From: Hansschlegelia zhihuaiae
Lineage (GTDB): Bacteria > Pseudomonadota > Alphaproteobacteria > Rhizobiales > Methylopilaceae
Reading direction: 5' to 3'
NCBI RefSeq assembly: GCF_004103825.1
Contig: NZ_RYFI01000021.1
Coordinates: 14,061 to 60,609, forward strand
Length of the DNA stretch: 46,549 bases
Below, in pieces: positions 1 to 8,201 of the stretch. Under the pieces are notes generated by a model. The model did no database searches and was not told the DNA's origin. It worked only from the letters and a program-made list of their open reading frames with translations. Position 1 is the first letter of the stretch. Every line of letters begins with the position of its first letter. The position numbers were made by a program, and so were the translations under genes.

Positions 1-161
1 GTTCCGGGCCTGCGCCTCGACGCTCTCGGGCATCGTCATGGCGACATAGTCGTAGCCGGTCGTGCCGGACACGAAGACGAAATCGCCGTCGACCACCGCG
101 CGGCTGTAGCCCGAGGCCTTTTCGAAGGGCGAGCCGGTGGAGATGAGGCGGCGGGTCATGA
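1..161 (-). CDS. RidA family protein (partial, C-terminus off the left edge)
   Basis: The reverse strand opens with ATG at 161 and reads 53 codons before leaving the window. The start MTRRLISTGSPFEKASGYSR followed by AVVDGDFVFVSGTTGYD is the N-terminal half of the YjgF/YER057c/UK114 (RidA) fold: a short strand, the 'G.PFE...GYSRAV..GDFVFVSGTTG' signature, then a helix beginning near ESVEAQAR. RidA proteins deaminate reactive enamine/imine intermediates made by PLP enzymes; this subgroup is often only called RidA family. The conserved arginine near residue 105 lies outside the window, so activity cannot be judged. It reads in the same direction as leuD but is separated from it by about 195 bases of repeats. 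Confidence 0.8.
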
Positions 162-211
162 AGCGCCTTAAAAGAAGAATAGAGCTAGGAACATCCGCCA
201 AGCGCCACACG

Positions 212-332
212 CCTCCTCCACCATGCTTCGCATGGTCCCCTCCTCCGCGAGCGGAGGAGGATCAGAAACGGCGCCGTCAGCGCTCCTCCCCTGCGTCAGC
301 GGGGGAGGGGGACCGCTAAGCGGTGGAGGGGG
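212..332. repeat. Inverted pair of family-C palindromic repeats
   Basis: Two copies of a two-stem element face each other in the gap between leuD and the RidA gene. Copy one (212-260) has CCTCCACCATG..CATGG followed by the perfect stem CCTCCTCCGC/GCGGAGGAGG. Copy two (283-332) is in the opposite orientation, with CTCCCC..CGGGGGAG followed by ACCGCTAAGCGGT and GGAGG. A third copy is at 41741-41794. Such CCTCC-rich double hairpins are common between genes of high-GC alphaproteobacteria; the exact named family was not checked. There is no coding potential. It may act as an mRNA 3'-end or processing structure. Confidence 0.7.
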
Positions 333-356
333 CCGGCGCGCCCCGCTCCCCCGCCC

Positions 357-962
357 TCAGGCCCAGGGGCGCTCGTCGGCGAGCCTGCCCTCGAAGGCGT
401 CGATGCTCGCGGCCTTCTCCATCGTCAGGCCGATGTCGTCGAGGCCCTCCAGCAGGCAGCGCTTGCGGAACGGGTCGATGTCGAAACGCACCACCCCGCC
501 GTCCGGCCCGCGGATCTCCTGGGCGGCGAGGTCGATCGTCAGCCGCGCGTTCTGCCCACGCTCCGCGTCGTCCATCAGCTTGGCGTGGTCTTCCGGCGAG
601 ACGATGATCGGCAGAATGCCGTTCTTGAAGCAGTTGTTGTAGAAAATGTCGGCGAACGAGGTCGAGATCACGCAGCGGATGCCCTTGTCGAGCAGCGCCC
701 AGGGGGCGTGCTCGCGCGACGAGCCGCAGCCGAAATTGTCGCCCGCGACCAGGATCTCGGCGTTTCTGTAGGCCGGCTTGTTCAGCACGAAGTCCGGGTT
801 CTCGCCGCCGTCGGCGTCATAGCGAAGCTCTGAGAACAGACCCGCGCCGAGGCCGGTGCGCTTGATCGTCTTCAGGTACTGCTTGGGGATGATCATGTCG
901 GTGTCGATATTGATCATCGGCAGCGGCGCGGCGACGCCGGTCAGCGTGGTGAAGCTTTGCAT
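357..962 (-). CDS. leuD: 3-isopropylmalate dehydratase small subunit LeuD
   Basis: The 201-residue product matches the usual length of LeuD. It is the swivel-domain subunit that pairs with LeuC to isomerise 2-isopropylmalate to 3-isopropylmalate in leucine biosynthesis (cytosol). Diagnostic stretches are [16 protein letters not shown] near the N-terminus, [17 protein letters not shown] (about residues 74-90), and the [17 protein letters not shown] segment. The start is supported by AGGAGA seven bases before the ATG. leuC is not adjacent. leuB lies about 24 kb away on the other strand at 24935, so the leucine genes are dispersed here. Repeats fill the region downstream. Confidence 0.97.
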   Translation of the reverse strand: MQSFTTLTGVAAPLPMINIDTDMIIPKQYLKTIKRTGLGAGLFSELRYDADGGENPDFVLNKPAYRNAEILVAGDNFGCGSSREHAPWALLDKGIRCVISTSFADIFYNNCFKNGILPIIVSPEDHAKLMDDAERGQNARLTIDLAAQEIRGPDGGVVRFDIDPFRKRCLLEGLDDIGLTMEKAASIDAFEGRLADERPWA

Positions 963-1062
963 GGTCGCATCTCCTGAAGCCGCGTGTCATGCTCCGCCCG
1001 GGCGCGCCGGTCAACTCTTGGACGGGGCGCCGGCCTGCGTGGCGCGAGGTCCTGAGCCTTAG

Positions 1063-1794
1063 ATGATCTTTTCAGTGCATATCCCCAAGACCGCGGGCAC
1101 GAGTTTCAGACGCGCGCTCGAGGAGCGCTTCGGGTCGCGGCTCGCGCTCTACTACGGCGTCAAGGATCCGAAGACGACGGAGGGGCTGAGGGTCCCGCGG
1201 GAGGAGGTGCCGGCAGCCGCGGCGCGGCTCGCCGAGCAGGGCTACGAGGTTCTGCACGGCCACTACCCCTTGCGCCTCGTCGCGCCGCTGATCACCGACG
1301 CCTCCGCACAGGTCTGGACATGGCTGCGCGACCCGGTCGACCGGACGATCTCGCAGTTCGACTTCTACAGGGAGCGGCCGCTGGAGCTGAAGGCGCTGGC
1401 GGGACGGGTCAAGGCCGGCGAGTTCGATCTCGACGACTTCGCCAAGATCAAGGGCGTCCGCGACCTGCAGACGCGCTATCTCAAGGGCTTCGCGCTGTCC
1501 CAACTCGCATTCGTCGGCATCGTCGAGCAGTTCGAGCTCGGCCTGGCGCTGCTGTTCGGCGACCGGGCACCGGAGCTCAAGCGCCGCTACAACGCGACCG
1601 ACCAGCGCTCCAGGGCCGACGCCGACCAGCGCACGCGGATCGCGGAGCTCAACGCCCGCGACATGCAGCTCTACGCCGAAGGCCTGCGCCTGTTCGTCGA
1701 CCGGCTCGCCGCGGCGTCCGACGTCTCGGCGCCGGAACGGCCGACCGCCGCGGGCTCGACTCTCGTGAAGCGGCTCATGCGGAAGGTGGCGTGA
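1063..1794 (+). CDS. Sulfotransferase family protein
   Basis: This 243-residue protein starts MIFSVHIPKTAGTSF. The PKTAGTS loop (residues 8-14) is the 5'-phosphosulfate-binding signature of PAPS-dependent sulfotransferases, and WLRDPVDRTISQFDFY at about 87-102 corresponds to the 3'-phosphate-binding RDP..R.S element. The family moves sulfate from PAPS to carbohydrate or other hydroxyl acceptors. The acceptor cannot be inferred: no glycan or capsule genes lie nearby. The ATG has only a weak GAGG upstream. The gene stands alone between leuD (divergent) and a repeat. Confidence 0.85.
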   Translation: MIFSVHIPKTAGTSFRRALEERFGSRLALYYGVKDPKTTEGLRVPREEVPAAAARLAEQGYEVLHGHYPLRLVAPLITDASAQVWTWLRDPVDRTISQFDFYRERPLELKALAGRVKAGEFDLDDFAKIKGVRDLQTRYLKGFALSQLAFVGIVEQFELGLALLFGDRAPELKRRYNATDQRSRADADQRTRIAELNARDMQLYAEGLRLFVDRLAAASDVSAPERPTAAGSTLVKRLMRKVA

Positions 1795-1828
1795 CCGCCG
1801 GTTTCAAGTAGTCGAGGCGACGACGTCC

Positions 1829-1952
1829 TGCGTGCTTCGAGACGCCGTCCTTGCGGACGGCTCCTCGGCATGAGGAGCGTATGTGCTCTGGCATCCTGAA
1901 ACGGTCCTCATGCTGAGGAGCCCGCGTCTCCGCGGGCGTCTCGAAGCACGCA
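1829..1952. repeat. Family-A palindromic repeat, copy 1 (124 bp)
   Basis: The element is bounded by the perfect terminal inverted repeat TGCGTGCTTCGAGACGC / GCGTCTCGAAGCACGCA. Inside it are two further stems, GCCGTCC..GGACGGC and GCCCGCG..CGCGGGC, plus CTCAGCATGAGG-like segments. It lies between the convergent sulfotransferase and Trm112 genes. Related copies are at 8059-8179, 10310-10425 and 36789-36912. It carries no gene. It resembles the abundant intergenic mosaic repeats of Rhizobiales. Confidence 0.85.
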
Positions 1953-1989
1953 TGACCGCGATCCCAGATTGCGCCGAGTCCGCCGCCCC

Positions 1990-2196
1990 TCAGCCTTCGA
2001 TCGGCCGCGCCTCGTCGGGCAGCATGATGGGGATGCCATCGCGGATCGGATAAGCGAGCTTTGCGGGCTTCGAGATCAGCTCCTGGCGCTCCGAATCATA
2101 GGTCAGCGTCGCCTTGGTCAGCGGGCAGACCAGGATCTCGAGCAGCTTCGGGTCGATCCCGCCGGCGCGGCGGCCGTCTTCGGTCATATCTGTCAT
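1990..2196 (-). CDS. Trm112 family zinc-ribbon-like protein
   Basis: The 68-residue product contains [17 protein letters not shown] and [19 protein letters not shown], the two halves of the bacterial Trm112/YcaR fold. Eukaryotic and archaeal Trm112 activates methyltransferases that act on tRNA and translation factors; the bacterial role is poorly defined. Its ATG (2196) overlaps the stop codon of the upstream LON-domain gene by four bases (ATGA), so the two are translationally coupled. This pairing is usual in alphaproteobacteria. Confidence 0.9.
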   Translation of the reverse strand: MTDMTEDGRRAGGIDPKLLEILVCPLTKATLTYDSERQELISKPAKLAYPIRDGIPIMLPDEARPIEG

Positions 2197-2864
2197 TGCA
2201 GCGACGAGCTCGCGTCTCCACGCGCGCGGGCCAGATCCATCTCGGTCACGGCGACCAGGATCTCCGCGCGGCTCTTCAGATCTGCGGCCTCGAGCAGCGC
2301 CTGCTTCTCGCGCGGGCCGAACGGGCTCATCATCGCGAGCGCGTTGACCAGCGCCTCGTTGGGCGCCCGGCGGATGCCGTCCCAGTCGGCCTCGAGGCTG
2401 TTGGCCGTCAGGTAGTCCTTGAGGGTCTTGAGCAGCGCGTCGCGGTCGACATCCTCCTGGCCTTCGCCGGGCGCGAGATCGCTCGCGAACTCGTCGAAGG
2501 CCGCGCGCACTTGGCGATAGGGCGTCGTCGCCATGACCTCCTCGACCACGCGGAAGCGCGCGACGCCCGTCAGCGTGACGAGATAGCGGCCGTCGCCGGT
2601 CTCCCCTATGGCGGTGAGCCGTCCCGCGCAGCCGACCCGCACCAGATCGGGCCTGTCCTCGTCCTCGGCGGATTCCGGGTCCGGCTGGATCATGCCGATG
2701 ATGCGATGGCCGCGGATCGCGTCCTCGACCATGGCGAGATAGCGCGGCTCGAAGACGTTCAGCGGCATCTCTCCGCGCGGCAGCAGCAAAGCTGCGCGCA
2801 GGGGGAACACCGGGATCACGCCCGGCAGCTCGTCGATCTTGTGGTAGGTGACGTTCGAAGCCAT
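2193..2864 (-). CDS. LON peptidase substrate-binding domain protein
   Basis: The reading frame is open far upstream, but the natural start is ATG 2864 ([20 protein letters not shown]), because codons before it are a shadow of the CnoX-like gene. The 223-residue product is an isolated LON N-terminal (PUA-like) domain: [26 protein letters not shown] near the start, then a beta-rich body and a helical C-terminus ([18 protein letters not shown]). No AAA or protease domain follows. Such stand-alone LON-N proteins are thought to bind protein segments; the function is unproven. It lies 17 bases after the CnoX-like gene and overlaps Trm112 by 4 bases, suggesting a three-gene operon. Confidence 0.9.
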   Translation of the reverse strand: MASNVTYHKIDELPGVIPVFPLRAALLLPRGEMPLNVFEPRYLAMVEDAIRGHRIIGMIQPDPESAEDEDRPDLVRVGCAGRLTAIGETGDGRYLVTLTGVARFRVVEEVMATTPYRQVRAAFDEFASDLAPGEGQEDVDRDALLKTLKDYLTANSLEADWDGIRRAPNEALVNALAMMSPFGPREKQALLEAADLKSRAEILVAVTEMDLARARGDASSSLQ

Positions 2865-2881
2865 CTGCGCCGCTGATTTTA

Positions 2882-3778
2882 TCAGGCGAACAGTAGGGAG
2901 GACAGCCGTTTGCGGCCGGCGATCGTGCTTTCGTCCTTCGGTCCCCAGGCCTCGAACAGCTTCACCAGCTCCTTGCGCGCGCCGTCGTCGTTCCAGGTCC
3001 GGTCGCGGCGCACGATCTCGAGCAGGTGATCGAGCGCCTCCTTGCGCAGGCCGGCGGCCGCCAGTCCGACGGCAAGATCGAAGCGCGACTGATGATCGGC
3101 CGGGTCGGCGACGACCTTCGCCTCGAGCGGCGCGAGGTCGCCGACCGCCGAGGCGCGCTCCGCGAGGTCGATCTGCGCCTTGACGGCCGAGATCGCAGGG
3201 TCGGCGGCGTTGGTCGCCTCGGCGAGCGCCGCCTTCGCGCCCTCGACGTCGCCGGTCGCAAGCCGCGCGCGGGCGAAGCCGGCGAGCGCCGGGGCCGAAT
3301 CCGGCTCCTCGGCGAGCAGGGCCGCATAGATCTCGGCCGCGCCGGCGGCGTCGCCCGCCTCGAGCGCCGCCTCGGCTTCGGCGAGCAGGTCGCCGACCTC
3401 GTCGGGCAAAGCCTCGCCGATCAAGCGTTCGATAAACGCCTGCAGGCGCGACTCCGGCAGCGCGCCCACGAAGCCGTCGATCGGCTGGCCGCGGCGGAAG
3501 GCGATCACGGCCGGGATCGACTGGACGCCGAGTTGGCCCGCGATCTGCGGATGCTCGTCGATGTTCATCTTGGCGAGCCTGACCTTGCCGCCGGCGGCGC
3601 GAACCACCTTCTCGAGCACGGGGCCGAGCTGGCGGCACGGGCCGCACCAGGGGGCCCAGAAATCGACCAGCACCGGCGTCGTCACCGATGCCTGCACGAC
3701 GTCCGCCATGAAGGTCTGCGTGGTCGTGTCCACGACGAGGCCGTCATCGGCGACGGCTTTCTCCCCGGCGGCGAGCAT
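2882..3778 (-). CDS. cnoX: Thioredoxin-TPR chaperedoxin, CnoX/YbbN-like
   Basis: This 298-residue protein has an N-terminal thioredoxin domain (about residues 17-120) with an intact WCGPC redox motif (C45, C48) and the cis-proline loop SIPAV. The C-terminal half is alpha-helical and alanine/leucine-rich with tetratricopeptide-like repeats (about 130-290). This layout is that of CnoX (YbbN), which holds unfolding proteins and hands them to GroEL. E. coli CnoX has lost the first cysteine, whereas this one keeps both and could be redox active. It heads the CnoX/LON-N/Trm112 cluster. In enterobacteria ybbN lies beside tesA-ybbA-ybbP; here that block is about 2 kb away. Confidence 0.9.
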   Translation of the reverse strand: MLAAGEKAVADDGLVVDTTTQTFMADVVQASVTTPVLVDFWAPWCGPCRQLGPVLEKVVRAAGGKVRLAKMNIDEHPQIAGQLGVQSIPAVIAFRRGQPIDGFVGALPESRLQAFIERLIGEALPDEVGDLLAEAEAALEAGDAAGAAEIYAALLAEEPDSAPALAGFARARLATGDVEGAKAALAEATNAADPAISAVKAQIDLAERASAVGDLAPLEAKVVADPADHQSRFDLAVGLAAAGLRKEALDHLLEIVRRDRTWNDDGARKELVKLFEAWGPKDESTIAGRKRLSSLLFA

Positions 3779-4010
3779 GCGTGAATGCCTCCGTGTCGGC
3801 GCGACGCGTCGCGCCCACCATCTTCAAGTCGGGTCAGAAATGGGGGAAGCGGCGAAGGAATGCAAACCTTGGCTCCCTCCCGCCCTATGACCTTTCGCAG
3901 GGGCCGCGGGCAACACCCGATTTGTGATAGCGGGATGGGACGAAAAAGCTCTTTGCTGCACTGCACAAACTATGGCATCACCGCCACGACATTCAGAGGA
4001 TCTTAACGTC

Positions 4011-5282
4011 ATGGACGCGTCTCCTCCTGCCCGTCGCCCCAAGGTCGTGATCGTCGGCGCCGGCTTCGGCGGGCTGACGGCGGCCGTCAAGCTCGCCAAG
4101 GCCGAGGTCGACGTGACGGTGATCGACCGCCACAACTACCACTGCTTCCAGCCGCTGCTCTATCAGGTCGCGACCGCCGAACTGTCGCCCGCCGACATCG
4201 CCTGGCCGATCCGCCACGTGCTGCGCCGGCAGAAAAACGCGCGCGTCCTGCTCGGAACGGTGCAGGCGATCGATCTCGAAAACCGCAAGGTCGTGGCCGA
4301 CACCGTGACGCTCGACTTCGACGAGCTCGTGCTCGCGACCGGCGCGACGCACTCCTATTTCGGCAATGACGAGTGGGAAAAATCCGCGCCCGGCCTCAAG
4401 CGCATCGAGGACGCGACCATCATCCGCCGCCGCCTGCTGATGGCCTTCGAGCGGGCGGAACTGTCGGACGATCCGGCCGAGCGCGAGCGGCTGCTGACCT
4501 TTGCGATCGTCGGCGCCGGGCCGACGGGCGTCGAGCTCGCCGGCGCGATCATCGAGGTCGCGCGGCAGGTCATGCCGAGCGAGTTCCGCCGGATCGACCT
4601 CAGGACCGCCCGCGTCATCCTGATCGAGGCCGGCCCCCGGGTGCTTCCGGCCTTCCCGGAGTCGCTCAGCGACTATACGCGGCGTTCGCTGGAGGACATG
4701 GGCGTCGAGGTCATGACCGACACGCGGGTGACCAAGGTCGACGAGACCGGCGTCGACCTCGAGCATGGCCGGCTGGACGCCGCGACCGTGATCTGGGCCG
4801 CCGGCGTCGTGGCGTCGGGCGCCGGGCGCTGGATCGGCGCGGAGAGCGACCGCGCGGGCCGCGTGATCGTCGAGCCGAACCTTTCTGTCCCCGGCCGTCC
4901 CAACGTCTTCGTCATCGGCGACACCGCCGCGGTGAAGCGGCCGGACGGCTCGCCGGTCCCCGGCATCGCCCCCGCGGCGAAGCAGATGGGGGCCTATGTG
5001 GCCGACGTGATCGCCTCGCGCGCCCGCGAGGCGGTCCCGCCGCCGCCTTTCAGATATGTCCACCAAGGCGACGTCGCGACGATCGGCCGGCGCGCCGCGG
5101 TGATCACCCTGCCTTACGTCAATCTGAAGGGAATGATCGCCTGGCTGTTCTGGTGCGTGGCGCACATCTACTTCCTGATCGGCACGCGCAACCGGATCGC
5201 GGTGGCGTTCAAATGGGTCTGGGACTTCATGACCTTCCAGCGCGGCGCGCGGCTGATCACCGACCAGCGCGACCAGATCTGA
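4011..5282 (+). CDS. ndh: Type II NADH dehydrogenase (NDH-2 family FAD oxidoreductase)
   Basis: The frame is open from 3924, but ATG 4011 is preferred: AGAGGA lies 10 bases upstream and the protein then begins just before the FAD-binding VVIVGAGFGGL (G16). A second Rossmann motif, IVGAGPTGVELAG (G168), binds NAD(P)H. VFVIGDTAAV closes the FAD site. The 423-residue length and the hydrophobic, amphipathic C-terminus (MIAWLFWCVAHIYFLIGTRNR) fit NDH-2, a peripheral membrane enzyme that passes electrons from NADH to quinone without pumping protons. It is followed by a 27-residue membrane microprotein with its own promoter. Confidence 0.92.
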   Translation: MDASPPARRPKVVIVGAGFGGLTAAVKLAKAEVDVTVIDRHNYHCFQPLLYQVATAELSPADIAWPIRHVLRRQKNARVLLGTVQAIDLENRKVVADTVTLDFDELVLATGATHSYFGNDEWEKSAPGLKRIEDATIIRRRLLMAFERAELSDDPAERERLLTFAIVGAGPTGVELAGAIIEVARQVMPSEFRRIDLRTARVILIEAGPRVLPAFPESLSDYTRRSLEDMGVEVMTDTRVTKVDETGVDLEHGRLDAATVIWAAGVVASGAGRWIGAESDRAGRVIVEPNLSVPGRPNVFVIGDTAAVKRPDGSPVPGIAPAAKQMGAYVADVIASRAREAVPPPPFRYVHQGDVATIGRRAAVITLPYVNLKGMIAWLFWCVAHIYFLIGTRNRIAVAFKWVWDFMTFQRGARLITDQRDQI

Positions 5283-5319
5283 CGGGCCTTCGCCGATCGT
5301 CGATCACGCGCCTGCGAGC

Positions 5320-5345
5320 GGAACGATGTCCTAAGCCGGGAGGTT
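5320..5345 (+). promoter_or_regulatory. Candidate sigma-EcfG (general stress) promoter
   Basis: GGAAC at 5320-5324 is followed after 18 bases by GTT (5343-5345), in the form GGAAC-N17-GGTT. The alphaproteobacterial EcfG consensus is GGAAC-N16/17-CGTT, so only one core base differs. Transcription would start near 5353, about 10 bases before the GGAGG ribosome site of the 27-residue gene. Two more such sites occur in this window, also in front of small genes (36716-36740 and 43081-43105). Confidence 0.6.
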
Positions 5346-5375
5346 GAGTCGTCACCTGCATGGGAGGCGACGACT

Positions 5376-5459
5376 ATGATGAAAGGCGGACTTCTGTGGC
5401 TGATCGGGATTCCGCTCCCGATCATCATCATCCTCTGGCTGCTCGGCTATCTGAGCTGA
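5376..5459 (+). CDS. 27-residue single-span membrane microprotein
   Basis: ATG 5376 opens a 27-codon frame ending at TGA 5457-5459. GGAGG (5363-5367) lies eight bases upstream, an ideal ribosome site. The product starts MMKGGLLWLIGIPLPIIII and ends LWLLGYLS: a two-lysine/glycine head then one hydrophobic helix with a PLP kink and two tryptophans. It has no catalytic residues. It is the only gene between ndh and a hairpin, and a sigma-EcfG-like promoter lies just upstream. I recall similar unnamed mini-proteins in Rhizobiales but have not checked this. It could be a small regulator or stabiliser of a membrane complex; that is inference. Confidence 0.7.
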   Translation: MMKGGLLWLIGIPLPIIIILWLLGYLS

Positions 5460-5468
5460 GAGCGGGCC

Positions 5469-5496
5469 GCGGGCGTCGGCTCCGACCGACGCCCGC
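5469..5496. terminator. Hairpin between convergent genes
   Basis: GCGGGCGTCGG (5469-5479) and CCGACGCCCGC (5486-5496) form a perfect 11-bp stem with a six-base loop. It sits exactly between the microprotein stop (5459) and the ABC permease stop (5500). No T-tract follows on either strand, so it is a structure-only barrier rather than a classical intrinsic terminator. Confidence 0.45.
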
Positions 5497-5499
5497 CCC

Positions 5500-8118
5500 T
5501 CACAGGTTCCGGAGATGGCGGGCCGGCTTTTCGCCGAGCACCCGCCACGTCCCGATCAGGCCGAGCGCGATGGTGACGACCAGCGCCGCCAGCGCCGCCG
5601 CCCCGGCGCCCAGCGGGTCGAAGGCGAATTCGATCTTCATGATCTCGGTCGTGACGCCCCAGGCGGCGAGCGAGCCGACCGCCAGGCCGAAACCGGCCGT
5701 GACAAGTCCCAGCAGCGCATATTCGGCCGCGAAGGCCCGAATGAGCCGGCCCCTGGTCGCGCCAAGCGTCTTCAGGATCACCGCCTCATAGACCCGCCGG
5801 CGGTGGCCGGCCGCGAGCGCGCCGGCGAGCACGAGCACGCTCGCGAGCAGCGTGACCCCGCTCGCGACGCGGATCGCGAAGGCGAGATTCTCGACCACCG
5901 TGGTGATCGAGGTCAGCGCGTCCTTCACGCGGATCGCCGTGATGGCCGGGAAGGCGCGGGTCGCCTCGCGCATCAGCGCGAATTCCTGCGCGTCGGTCCC
6001 GCCGTCCGGGAAGGAGAGCGTGGCGAGGTTCATGTAGGGCGCGCCCGCAAAGGCGTTCGGCGAGAACACCATGAAGAAATTGATGCCGAGCGTCTCCCAG
6101 GCGATCTCGCGGAAGTTCGCGACCTTGGCGTGGATGTCCCGGCCGAGCACGTTGACCGAAATCTCGTCGCCGACCGAGAGCCCCAGCGCCTTGCCCAGCC
6201 GCTGGTCGAACGAGACCAGCACGTCGCCGGTGTGCCCGGGCGCCCACCATTCGCCCTCGGCGACGCGCGAGCCTTCCGGCACGTCGTCCGCGAAGGTGAC
6301 GCCGCGGTCGCCCCGCAGCGCCCAGCGATATTCGGGATCGACCGAGACCTCGTCGATCGCCTTGCCCTTGATGGACGAGAACGACCCCCGAAGCATCGGC
6401 ACGCTTTCGAGCGTCGCGCCCGGCGCCTTGTCGCGGATCAGCGCAGCGAAGGCGTCGCGCTCGGCGGACGGGATGTCGAGGAAGAAGAAGGACGGCGCCT
6501 TGGTCGGCAGCTCGTTGGTGAGCTGCCGCCGGATCGAGGAATCGATCAGCGTGAGCGTCACGAGGAGCACGAGGCCGAGACCGAGCGACAGCACGACCGA
6601 GGGCGTCAGCGCGCCCGGCCGGTGGACGTTGGCGAGCGCCAGGCGGAGTTCGGTCGCGCGCGGCTTCGGCGCGCGGGCCGCGAGCCGCATGATGCCCCAG
6701 GCGACGACCCTCAGCGCCACGAAGGTCCCGGCGGCCGCGACGACGAAGACGGTCGCGATCCGCCGGTCATAGGCCGCATAGACCGCGAGGCCGCAGAGCG
6801 CGGCGGCGAGCGCGAACGTCGCGATCGCATAGGCCGGTCGCGGAAAACGCCGCTCCGGCGCGACCTGGTCGCGAAACAGCGCGGCGACCGGCACGTCGTG
6901 GGCGCGGCCAAGCGGCCAGACCGCGAAGGCGAGCGCGGTCAGCGCGCCATAGGCGAGCGCGAGGCCGAGCTCCCGCGGATAGAGCGCCGGCTCGATCGGC
7001 AGCGGCAGCACGCTTCCGATCACCCCGGCCGCCGCGAAGGGCAGCGCGGCGCCAATTGCGAGCCCGATCGCGACGCCGAGCGCGCCGAGCGCCGAGACCT
7101 CGACGAGATGAATGAGGAACACAGTCCCGCCCGAGGCCCCGAGGCTCTTCAGGGTCGCGATCGTGTCGCGCTTACGCTCCACGAAGGCCGCGACCGCGTT
7201 CGCGACGCCAACGCCGCCCACTACGAGCGCGGCCAGCCCGACGATGGTCAAGAACTGGGTGAAGCGGCCGACATTGCGCTCGAGCTGGGGCGCGGCGTTG
7301 AAGCGCGACGTGGCGTTGAAACCCGCGTCCTTGGCCTCGCGCTCGACGTCGGCGACGAGCCGGCGCACCGCGGCGTCGTCGCTCGCCGCCGCCGGCAATG
7401 CGACGCGGTAGGACCAGCGCACGAGGCTGCCAGGCTGGATCAGGCCCGACGCTTTCAGCGCCTCGTTCGAGACCAGCATGCGCGGACCGAAGCCGACGCC
7501 CTCCGACAGACGATCCGGCTCGCGCGTCAGGCTGGCCCGCAGCTCGACCTCGATTGAGCCGACCGACAGGCGGTCGCCGGGCTTGAGGCCGAAGCGGGCG
7601 AGCAGCGCCGGATCGACGGCCGCGCCGAAGCGCCCGTCGCGGTTGGCGAGCGCGTCGGACAGCGGAACGGCGGGTTCGAGCGCGGCCTGGCCGACCATCG
7701 GCCAGCCGCCGTCGACCGCCTTGAGCTCGACCAGCGCGGCGTCGCCGCCGGCCGTCCGCGCCATCGCCCTGAGCGTCGCGACTTCGGCGACTTGGCCCTT
7801 GGCCGTGAGCACGGCGCGCTCCTCCGGCGTCGCCTCGCGGTGGAGCAGCGCGAAGGCGGCGTCGCCGCCCAGAATCGTGCGGCCCTCGCGGGCGAGGCCT
7901 TCGGTCAGTCCGCGGGCCAGCGAGCCCACGCCCGCGATCGCCGCAACGCCGAGGGCGAGGCACAGCAGAAAGACCACGAAGCCCTGGACGCCCGCCCTGA
8001 GCTCGCGGGCGGCGAGGCGGAAGATGACGTTGGGAGCGAAGGAACGGGAGCGACGCGCTGCGTGCTTCGGGACGGCCCTCCGGGCCTCCTCAGCATGAGG
8101 GAGGTCTGAGGACGCCAA
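5500..8118 (-). CDS. ybbP: FtsX-like ABC transporter permease, YbbP family
   Basis: The 872-residue product has the double FtsX/MacB layout of YbbP. There is a first membrane helix (FVVFLLCLALGVAAIAGVGSL), a large periplasmic domain, a three-helix FtsX block around residues 285-420, further helices, a second periplasmic domain, and a final three-helix FtsX block near the C-terminus. With the adjacent ATPase it should form a MacB-type mechanotransmission system at the inner membrane; the substrate is unknown (lipid or lipoprotein handling has been suggested for the family). The only usable start is TTG 8118, which lies inside a family-A repeat, so about the first 20 residues are repeat-derived. 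No ATG or GTG occurs in frame before the first membrane helix. Confidence 0.9.
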   Translation of the reverse strand: MASSDLPHAEEARRAVPKHAARRSRSFAPNVIFRLAARELRAGVQGFVVFLLCLALGVAAIAGVGSLARGLTEGLAREGRTILGGDAAFALLHREATPEERAVLTAKGQVAEVATLRAMARTAGGDAALVELKAVDGGWPMVGQAALEPAVPLSDALANRDGRFGAAVDPALLARFGLKPGDRLSVGSIEVELRASLTREPDRLSEGVGFGPRMLVSNEALKASGLIQPGSLVRWSYRVALPAAASDDAAVRRLVADVEREAKDAGFNATSRFNAAPQLERNVGRFTQFLTIVGLAALVVGGVGVANAVAAFVERKRDTIATLKSLGASGGTVFLIHLVEVSALGALGVAIGLAIGAALPFAAAGVIGSVLPLPIEPALYPRELGLALAYGALTALAFAVWPLGRAHDVPVAALFRDQVAPERRFPRPAYAIATFALAAALCGLAVYAAYDRRIATVFVVAAAGTFVALRVVAWGIMRLAARAPKPRATELRLALANVHRPGALTPSVVLSLGLGLVLLVTLTLIDSSIRRQLTNELPTKAPSFFFLDIPSAERDAFAALIRDKAPGATLESVPMLRGSFSSIKGKAIDEVSVDPEYRWALRGDRGVTFADDVPEGSRVAEGEWWAPGHTGDVLVSFDQRLGKALGLSVGDEISVNVLGRDIHAKVANFREIAWETLGINFFMVFSPNAFAGAPYMNLATLSFPDGGTDAQEFALMREATRAFPAITAIRVKDALTSITTVVENLAFAIRVASGVTLLASVLVLAGALAAGHRRRVYEAVILKTLGATRGRLIRAFAAEYALLGLVTAGFGLAVGSLAAWGVTTEIMKIEFAFDPLGAGAAALAALVVTIALGLIGTWRVLGEKPARHLRNL

Positions 8119-8179
8119 AACTCAAATACTCCTTATGGCTCGAGGAAGGCCGCCACAGGCCGCCCTCTCGAAGCGCGCA
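8059..8179. repeat. Family-A palindromic repeat, copy 2, overlapping a gene start
   Basis: The left half (TGCGTGCTTCGGGACGGCCC then CCTCCTCAGCATGAGG) matches the other copies. The right half is more diverged, ending CTCTCGAAGCGCGCA. It fills the gap between the ABC ATPase and permease genes and its first 60 bases are translated as the permease N-terminus. Confidence 0.75.
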
Positions 8180-8201
8180 GCCGGCCCATGCAGCCGATCC
8201 G

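Noticed and set aside
3952-3969. TTTGCTGCACTGCACAAA upstream of ndh, similar to PhaR/phasin-type operators
   Set aside because: The outer TTTG..CAAA is symmetric but the inner bases are not, and ndh has no known link to PHB control; kept only as a curiosity.
5515-7557. A 680-codon forward frame opposite the ABC permease
   Set aside because: Same GC-driven shadow effect; the reverse strand encodes a clear FtsX-type permease.
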